A stretch of 11,196 nucleotides of DNA, taken from positions 1 to 11,196 of the forward strand of contig JAHINZ010000400.1 in assembly GCA_018895795.1 (NCBI GenBank), read 5' to 3'. The stretch's first letter is position 1. Each line of letters opens with the position of its first letter. Of this stretch, positions 6,505 to 11,196 are shown piece after piece. The notes beneath the pieces were generated by a model. The model was not told where the DNA came from. It searched no databases and saw only the letters and a program-made list of their open reading frames with translations. The DNA comes from Alphaproteobacteria bacterium. GTDB lineage: Bacteria > Pseudomonadota > Alphaproteobacteria > Caulobacterales > Caulobacteraceae. The translations under genes were made by a program, and so were the position numbers.

Positions 6505-7050
6505 ATGTCCGCCCGCATCTCGCCCGCCCAGGCACCCTATACGCCCGCCATCCAGAGGGTCCTCGATGGGCTCACGACGCCGGGCGCCGAGCCGTTGTCG
6601 CTGTTCCGCACCCTGGCCCGCGACGAGCGGCTGTTTCTGCGGTTCACCGGCGGCGGCTTGCTCGATCCCGGCCATCTGAGCCTGCGCGAGCGCGAGATCG
6701 TCATCCATCGGGTCTGCGCCCTCAATGGGGCCGGCTACGAGTGGGGCGTCCACGCGGCGATCTTCGCCGGCAAGGCCGGACTGGACGACCGCCAACTGGC
6801 GGCGACCGTCGCGCCGGGTGTCGCCGACGCCTGGTCGCCGCGCGAGGCGCTGCTGATCGGCTTCTGCGACGCGGTCAATGCCCGCGCCGATATCGACGAT
6901 GATCTGTGGGCGCGGCTGCGGGACGCCTTCCAAGAGCCGGCCTGCATCGAGCTGATGATGCTGGCCGGCTTCTACCGCACCGTCAGCCTGCTGGTGAACG
7001 GCTTGCGGTTGGCGCCGGAGCCTTTCGGCACGCCGTTTCCCCGCCCCTAA
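6505..7050 (+). CDS. Carboxymuconolactone decarboxylase / AhpD-like family protein
   Basis: 181 residues, all-helical CMD fold. The core motif is LSLREREIVIHRVCALNGAGYEWGVHAAIF (58-87): it keeps E79 and H83 of the Y-E-W-x-x-H form, but lacks the CxxC pair of AhpD (the only nearby cysteine is C71), so peroxidase activity is unlikely. A second helical stretch SPREALLIGFCDAVN (111-125) and the C-terminal IELMMLAGFYRTVSLLVNGL (148-167) are typical of the family. Exact substrate is unknown; relatives act in aromatic or lactone breakdown or in stress responses. It has a good ribosome binding site (AAAGGA) and is the only plus-strand gene. It diverges from the HxlR/VOC operon, which probably shares its regulation. 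Its TAA overlaps the stop of the convergent dehydrogenase gene. Confidence 0.88.
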   Translation: MSARISPAQAPYTPAIQRVLDGLTTPGAEPLSLFRTLARDERLFLRFTGGGLLDPGHLSLREREIVIHRVCALNGAGYEWGVHAAIFAGKAGLDDRQLAATVAPGVADAWSPREALLIGFCDAVNARADIDDDLWARLRDAFQEPACIELMMLAGFYRTVSLLVNGLRLAPEPFGTPFPRP

Positions 7051-8006
7051 CCCCCAACCGGCGACGCCAGCGGTTCGCCGTGGAAGAAGCGGCGCAGATT
7101 TTCGAGCGTCATTCCCACCATGGCCGGAATACTGTCCAGCGTGGCGCCGGCGGTGTGCGGGGTCAGGACGGTATGCGGCACGCCGACCCAGCGCGCCGCC
7201 GGGGTCGGCTCCTGCTCGAAGACGTCCAGCGCCGCCATGCCCAGGCGGCCGTCCTTCAAGGCGGCGATCAGGGCGTCCTCGTCGACCAGCGAGCCGCGGG
7301 CCACATTGACCAGCAGGCCCTGGGGCCCCAGGGCCTCGATCACGGCCTTGTCGATCATGTGGTGGTTGGCGGCGTCTGGCCGGGCGCAGACCACCAGAAC
7401 ATCGCTGTCGCGGGCCAGGGCCAGCAGGCTGTCGGCGCGCGGCCGGTCGGTGTCCTTGGGCCGTGGCGCCCACCAGGCGACCTTCATCTCGAAGGCGTCC
7501 AGCCGGCGAGCGACCGCCTCGCCGATATGACCCAGCCCGACGATCCCCACCTTGCGCCCTTTCAATCCGTGGCGCGGGGCCATGCGTTCGGCATGGGTCC
7601 AGTGGCCGGCGCGCAGGCGCTGATCGCCCTCGACGATGCCCCGCCAGGCGGCCAGGATCAGGCCCACGGCGTGATCGGCCACGTCGCCGGCGTTCAGCCC
7701 GGTGGAATGGGTCACCGAAATGTCGTGCGCCTTGCACCACGGCACGTCGATCCCGTCATAGCCGACGCTGACGCAGGCGATCAGGCCCAGTTGAGGCATT
7801 TGCTCCAGCATGTCGCGCGTCAGAACCATCTCGCCGGCGTGGACGATGGCCCGAACTCCGCGCCCGGGGCCGTCCAGGAAGGCCAGGGCGTCGGGATAGT
7901 CCCACAGCCGGCAAACCGTATAGGCGCCTTCCAGTAGCGGCTGCAGAGACAACAGCATCTCGTGCGACAGCACGATCAGGGGTTTGTCGGCGGGGGTTTG
8001 CGGCAT
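7047..8006 (-). CDS. D-2-hydroxyacid dehydrogenase (glyoxylate/hydroxypyruvate reductase type)
   Basis: 319 residues. NAD(P)-dependent interconversion of 2-oxoacids and D-2-hydroxyacids in the cytoplasm. Substrate domain motif CVSVGYDGID (78-87), Rossmann motif VGIVGLGHIGEAVARRL (153-169), and the catalytic triad VARGSLVDE (R237), DVFEQEP (E266) and LTPHTAG (H284). The residues after the second Rossmann strand are WWAPRPK rather than the usual acidic residue, which suggests NADPH, as in hydroxypyruvate reductases. I chose the ATG at 8006 because GGAG lies about 8 nt upstream and the domain starts normally; the open frame to 8081 adds an Arg-rich leader unlike the family. It looks like a single-gene unit. 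Its TAG (7049-7047) overlaps the TAA of the convergent gene. Confidence 0.93.
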   Translation of the reverse strand: MPQTPADKPLIVLSHEMLLSLQPLLEGAYTVCRLWDYPDALAFLDGPGRGVRAIVHAGEMVLTRDMLEQMPQLGLIACVSVGYDGIDVPWCKAHDISVTHSTGLNAGDVADHAVGLILAAWRGIVEGDQRLRAGHWTHAERMAPRHGLKGRKVGIVGLGHIGEAVARRLDAFEMKVAWWAPRPKDTDRPRADSLLALARDSDVLVVCARPDAANHHMIDKAVIEALGPQGLLVNVARGSLVDEDALIAALKDGRLGMAALDVFEQEPTPAARWVGVPHTVLTPHTAGATLDSIPAMVGMTLENLRRFFHGEPLASPVGG

Positions 8007-8202
8007 GCGGCTACTCCATCCCCGACCGGTCCTGACGCAAGATCGCCGGTGTTCGGTGGGATTATGCGGTCTTTGCGACAAGCTACCCCAGTTGCGGCGC
8101 TAGGCCACCGGTAAGCATCGCCGAAAGTGGTCGCGAGCCCGCCAGATCGTCAGCCGCCAAGGTGGCGGGCGTCTCGAACCACCCCCTCGATCCGGACTTC
8201 GG
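8007..8202. other. 196-bp intergenic region
   Basis: Lies downstream of the RTX gene and upstream of the dehydrogenase gene, both on the minus strand. It must hold the dehydrogenase promoter and the end of the RTX transcript. I see no convincing -35/-10 pair, no RNA gene and no long repeat. The only structure is the short hairpin at 8154-8168. Confidence 0.6.
8154..8168 (-). terminator. Weak candidate hairpin after the RTX gene
   Basis: Inverted repeat CCGCCA / TGGCGG with a 3-nt loop (6-bp stem), 35 nt after the RTX stop codon. There is no U-run after it, so it is not a standard intrinsic terminator. It might stabilise the 3' end or be chance in GC-rich DNA. Confidence 0.2.
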
Positions 8203-11196
8203 TCAGGTTCCCCCGAAGATGAAGTCGGCCTTGTAGTAGCCCTGGCCCGGATCGAGGATGTCGATCGCGAACGGCGTCGAGCCGTCGGCGAGGTCCGTCA
8301 GCCAAGCGTCGTTCGACCGCGCCATCACACCAATATCGGCCTTCTCGGCCTCGGCCAGCAACCAACCCACCATGGCCGCCTTGGTCCCCTGACCGTTGGC
8401 GCCGTCACCGCCATAATAGGCGAAGTAGTCCGCCCGGCCGTCGATCAGGGCATGAATCTTGGTGTCGGTCGGCGCGGCGCCGAAGATGGTCTTGTAGGCC
8501 TCGCGCGTGGCGTCAAAGAGGCTCAGCGCGCCGTATTTGGCCGCGAACGCGTCCTTCCCCTCGCCTAGCTTGCCCAGATTGACCGCGAAATTGATGTAGC
8601 GGTTCTCGAGATTGAAGCTCTGGTAGTAGGCGCTGTTGAGATTGTTGGCGTTGGGGCCGGTGGGCGAGACGAGGTAGTCGACGCCGGCCTGGCCCGGGAT
8701 CTTGCCGGTGAAGAACTCGTAGCTGAGGGTCGCGACGGAGGTTGAGGCGGCGGCGGCCTTAACGATCTCGGCGGTGACCTGACCGGCCGACAGCTGCCCC
8801 GCGCTCCACCGTGTCAGCAAATCCTGGAGCAGCACGTTCGGCGCTCCCTTGGCCGAGGATTGCCGCAGGATGTAACCTATCTCGTTCGAAATTTCGCTCG
8901 CCGAGGGCGTGATGGCGAAGACGATGTTCTCGACATTGACCAGATGGTCCGCGCCGTCCGGTGACGCCGTGCGAAGATCGGTGACGGTGACCGATCCGTC
9001 AGCCGCCTTAACAACGGAATAGTTGGACGCCCAGCCTGAATAGATAACCGTATCGTCGCCCGCGCCGCCGTCGATCTGGTCGTCGCCCGCCCCCCCGATC
9101 AGGGTGTCGTTACCGTCCCCGCCCAACAGGGTGTCGGCGCCCGCGCCGCCCTCAAGCCTGTTGGCGCCGGCGTCGCCGGTCAGAGTGTCGGCATAGGCCG
9201 AGCCTTTCAGCGCCTCGACGTTGGCGAGCGTCTCAACGCCGCCGCCTCGGGTGTTCTGCAGGCCGAGCAGGCGCAGGTCGACGATCACGCCCGACGTCAC
9301 GTTCTCGTAGGTGACGGTGTCGAAACCAGCGCCGCCGTCATAGCTGTCGTCGCCCGCGCCGCCGTTAAGCACGTCGTCGCCGGCGCCGCCCACGAGTGTG
9401 TCGCCGCCGTCGCCGCCATAGAGGGCGTCGTCGCCCGCGCCGCCCTCCAGCCTGTTGGCGCCGTAGTCCCCACTGAGCGTGTCGTTGAACGCCGATCCGA
9501 CGATATTCTCAATGCTGACCAGCGTATCGAGGCCCGCGCCCCGCGTGTCCTGTTGCCCCCAGGACCGGGTGAGATCGATCGTCACTGCGGACAAGGCCGC
9601 GCTGTAATCGACGGTATCGACGCCGTCCCCGCCGTCGAGCCGGTCGTTTCCAGCGCCGCCAATGAGGCGGTCGTTTCCCAGGTCCCCGTAGAGCGTGTCG
9701 TCCCCAGCACCGCCGTTGATCACGTCATCGCCCGCGAAGCCGAAGATCGTGTTCGCGCCATCGTCGCCCGTCACGACATCGGCCTTGTCAGATCCGGAGT
9801 TCCAGTTCGCCTGCAGGTCGACCGTCATCAGGACGGATCCCGGCAGGGCCACCAGGTAGTGGCCGTCCGAGGAAGCCGTCAGCCGGTCTCCGAGCCCTCC
9901 CCCAGAACCGGCGTTGATGTACCCAGCCTCGCCACCCAACTGTATGGCGCGCTCGATCGACCAGTCCGCTGTCGAAATCTGAAGAATGCGATTGAACTGC
10001 GTTTCAAGGACGAAGAGCTTCGATCCATCGACGCTGAACGTCACGCCCGCTATGTAATTTCGCAGTTCCGGATGGTAAACGGTAACGTTTGCGATCACCT
10101 TTCCGTCGAAGTCGGAGACAATCAACTGCTGCCACGCCGCTGTCGCCGTAAGCTTGGCGGCCGACGAAATGGCCTGCTGACCATAGATGTAGAGGCTTTG
10201 CTGGCCTCCAGTAGAGAACGTCTTGGAAGTGACGTCGTAAATCCTTATTGGATCGGTCGCGTCGCTCTGAGGAACAAACATGATCTTCGATCGATCTGCG
10301 GAGACGCTCAGGATGCCCGAAGGGTTGTGCGCGCCCGCGATCGCCGTGAACTGACCGGTCCCAACGTCGAGTATCCATAGCGGCGTCGATCCAGAGAGGG
10401 CGCTCTGGGTCAACATCACCGTGCCATCGGCGCCGACCGCGACGTCACAGAAACTGCGGTCGCTGCTGGAAACCTGGATCGTGAAGTCCGTCACCGCCCC
10501 GGTCACGAGATCCAGCCGGTGAACGGCGGCCAGCCCCTTGAAGACGTTCGGGTCGGTCGACGTGTTGGTCACCGCGTCGGTGACGAAGAGGTAGCGGCCG
10601 TCCGGCGACACATCCATCCCGCCCAGCGAGACGCCGACCTTCCAGCGCCCCTTCAGGTCGCCGCTGGCCGTATCGAAGGCCTCCACATAGCCGCCCGTGG
10701 TGGTCGCGAAGATGGCCTTGCCGTCGATACTGATGGTTGCGTCGGGGAAGACGCCGGACGAGATCAGCTGGACGGTCCTCGGCGGAATGACGCCCTCGAT
10801 CGGCACGCCGGCGTCGGACGGCGCGAGCGCGACGGTCTTGTCGGTGAACTTCAGTTGCTCGACATTCAGCAGCGTATCGACGCCGTCGCCGCCGACGCGA
10901 TTGTCGCGGACGATCCACGCGCCATTGGCGTTGCGGGTCCAAGTGTAGGTCGTCGAAGCGCCGCTGTAGATGGCCGTATCGTTGCCCGCGCCGCCGTCGA
11001 TGACGTCGTCGCCGCCCCGGCCCTCGAACGTGTTGTCGCCACTGGACCCCAGCAGCACATCATTCATCCCAGCGCCCCTGACGCCCTCGATGCCGACAAG
11101 AGTGTCGATACCGCCGCCGTGCGTGTTCTGGGCGACGCCGTTCTTGCTGAGATCGACTTTGACGCCGACATAGAGGTCTTCGTAGGACGCGATATC
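8203..11196 (-). CDS. RTX / beta-propeller protein with C-terminal RsaA-N-like anchoring domain, partial
   Basis: 997 visible residues, open at the N-terminus (right edge). Numbering from base 11196: partial RTX repeat module (1-73), a capping module (73-124), seven-blade beta-propeller (~138-463), RTX blocks (470-528, 568-626, 669-715) with two ~45-residue modules between them, a second capping module (715-764), and an RsaA-N-like domain (~773-973). The nonapeptide GGAGDD-type repeats bind calcium, which folds such proteins after type I secretion. No signal peptide can be judged, as the start is missing. The ATG at 11067 is not the start: the 43 upstream codons are open and encode a module homologous to residues 527-570. 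The last domain suggests attachment to LPS on the cell surface. No neighbouring transporter is visible; relatives could use the RsaA secretion system. Function of the propeller is unknown. Confidence 0.9.
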   Translation of the reverse strand, partial: DIASYEDLYVGVKVDLSKNGVAQNTHGGGIDTLVGIEGVRGAGMNDVLLGSSGDNTFEGRGGDDVIDGGAGNDTAIYSGASTTYTWTRNANGAWIVRDNRVGGDGVDTLLNVEQLKFTDKTVALAPSDAGVPIEGVIPPRTVQLISSGVFPDATISIDGKAIFATTTGGYVEAFDTASGDLKGRWKVGVSLGGMDVSPDGRYLFVTDAVTNTSTDPNVFKGLAAVHRLDLVTGAVTDFTIQVSSSDRSFCDVAVGADGTVMLTQSALSGSTPLWILDVGTGQFTAIAGAHNPSGILSVSADRSKIMFVPQSDATDPIRIYDVTSKTFSTGGQQSLYIYGQQAISSAAKLTATAAWQQLIVSDFDGKVIANVTVYHPELRNYIAGVTFSVDGSKLFVLETQFNRILQISTADWSIERAIQLGGEAGYINAGSGGGLGDRLTASSDGHYLVALPGSVLMTVDLQANWNSGSDKADVVTGDDGANTIFGFAGDDVINGGAGDDTLYGDLGNDRLIGGAGNDRLDGGDGVDTVDYSAALSAVTIDLTRSWGQQDTRGAGLDTLVSIENIVGSAFNDTLSGDYGANRLEGGAGDDALYGGDGGDTLVGGAGDDVLNGGAGDDSYDGGAGFDTVTYENVTSGVIVDLRLLGLQNTRGGGVETLANVEALKGSAYADTLTGDAGANRLEGGAGADTLLGGDGNDTLIGGAGDDQIDGGAGDDTVIYSGWASNYSVVKAADGSVTVTDLRTASPDGADHLVNVENIVFAITPSASEISNEIGYILRQSSAKGAPNVLLQDLLTRWSAGQLSAGQVTAEIVKAAAASTSVATLSYEFFTGKIPGQAGVDYLVSPTGPNANNLNSAYYQSFNLENRYINFAVNLGKLGEGKDAFAAKYGALSLFDATREAYKTIFGAAPTDTKIHALIDGRADYFAYYGGDGANGQGTKAAMVGWLLAEAEKADIGVMARSNDAWLTDLADGSTPFAIDILDPGQGYYKADFIFGGT
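8278..8880 (-). other. RsaA N-terminal-like (LPS-anchoring) domain at the C-terminus
   Basis: About 200 residues. The central part reads YEFFTGKIPGQAGVDYLV, then NSAYYQSFNLENRYINF, then FAAKYGA and EAYKTIFGAAP, and ends LTDLADG. From memory, RsaA of Caulobacter has YQFFTG, AGLDFLV, NDAYYSKFAQENRFINF, FAAAY and INDLSDG in the same order in its first ~230 residues, the part that binds the O-antigen side chain. The match extends over the whole domain, with similar spacing. A looser alternative is a DUF4214-type domain, to which this group may be related. Confidence 0.75.
9052..9789 (-). repeat. RTX nonapeptide repeat blocks
   Basis: Three blocks of glycine/aspartate nonapeptides (9613-9789, 9319-9495, 9052-9192), with units such as GGAGDDTLYG, GGAGNDRLDG and GGDGNDTLIG. 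At DNA level the plus strand shows recurring gtcgtcgcccgcgccgcc-like stretches. A further, shorter block lies at 10978-11079. Each GGxGxDxUx pair forms a calcium-binding parallel beta-roll. Confidence 0.92.
9808..10785 (-). other. Seven-blade beta-propeller domain in the RTX protein
   Basis: About 326 residues with seven blade-like units. Most have a S-x-D-G-x-x-L/I-F turn followed by a strand ending in a D-x-x-T/S-G turn: TISIDGKAIF, DVSPDGRYLF, VAVGADGTVM, LSVSADRSKIMF, a less regular fifth unit, VTFSVDGSKLF and LTASSDGHYL. This resembles YVTN/YncE-like or lactonase-type propellers. No catalytic residues can be assigned. By hand count its DNA is clearly less GC-rich (52-57% in three 60-base samples) than the RTX repeats (75% in one sample). 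Confidence 0.75.

Noticed and set aside
6442..7740. Minus-strand frame of 432 codons across the CMD-family and dehydrogenase genes
   Set aside because: It overlaps two well-supported genes on both strands and its product is Arg/Gly/Ala-rich with no motif.
9052..9789. CRISPR-like or tandem DNA repeats
   Set aside because: The repeated stretches are in-frame RTX codons without unique spacers of constant length.
9553..10380. Plus-strand open frame opposite the RTX protein
   Set aside because: Val/Arg/Asp-rich mirror of the RTX and propeller sequence, with no domain.
8203..11067. Taking the ATG at 11067 as the start of the RTX gene
   Set aside because: The frame is open through 11196 and the upstream codons encode a module homologous to others in the protein. 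There is no ribosome binding site before 11067.

Overview
The window is high-GC DNA, densely packed with genes that mostly read on the minus strand. It looks like an alphaproteobacterium of the Caulobacter/Phenylobacterium type. Three things suggest this: a MetH split into two genes, an ArsR-methyltransferase gene next to metF, and an RTX protein whose C-terminal ~200 residues resemble the N-terminal LPS-anchoring domain of the Caulobacter S-layer protein RsaA. The assignment rests on remembered family features, not on a search.

Region 1 (5720 down to 1, minus strand) is a tight seven-gene operon that runs off the left edge. The order is ArsR-SAM-methyltransferase regulator, metF, subclass B3-type metallo-beta-lactamase with a signal peptide, metH N-terminal part (homocysteine-binding), Ddl-type ATP-grasp ligase, DUF4259 protein, and metH second part (pterin-binding domain visible, rest outside). 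Four of the six junctions are ATGA stop/start overlaps, one gap is 1 nt and one is 8 nt. A 24-bp near-perfect palindrome sits 2 nt before the first start codon and is the likely operator. The core makes methionine: MetF supplies methyl-THF and the two MetH parts methylate homocysteine. Two of the three interleaved genes have a cell-wall/beta-lactam theme, which is the unusual part.

Region 2 (5738-7050) holds an HxlR-type regulator and a VOC-fold protein on the minus strand, divergent from a carboxymuconolactone decarboxylase/AhpD-like protein on the plus strand. The 31-bp divergent region carries an imperfect palindrome that could serve both promoters.

Region 3 (7047-8006, minus) is a D-2-hydroxyacid dehydrogenase. 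It converges on the preceding gene so closely that the two stop codons overlap. A 196-bp gene-free gap follows.

Region 4 (8203 to the right edge, minus) is one large RTX protein, open at its N-terminus. The first in-frame ATG (11067) is internal, because the frame stays open to base 11196 and encodes a further repeat module. The visible architecture is RTX module, capping module, seven-blade beta-propeller, three RTX blocks with intervening repeat modules, a second capping module, and the RsaA-N-like domain at the very C-terminus. It is probably a type I-secreted, calcium-binding protein held on the cell surface through the LPS. This is the most interesting item in the window.
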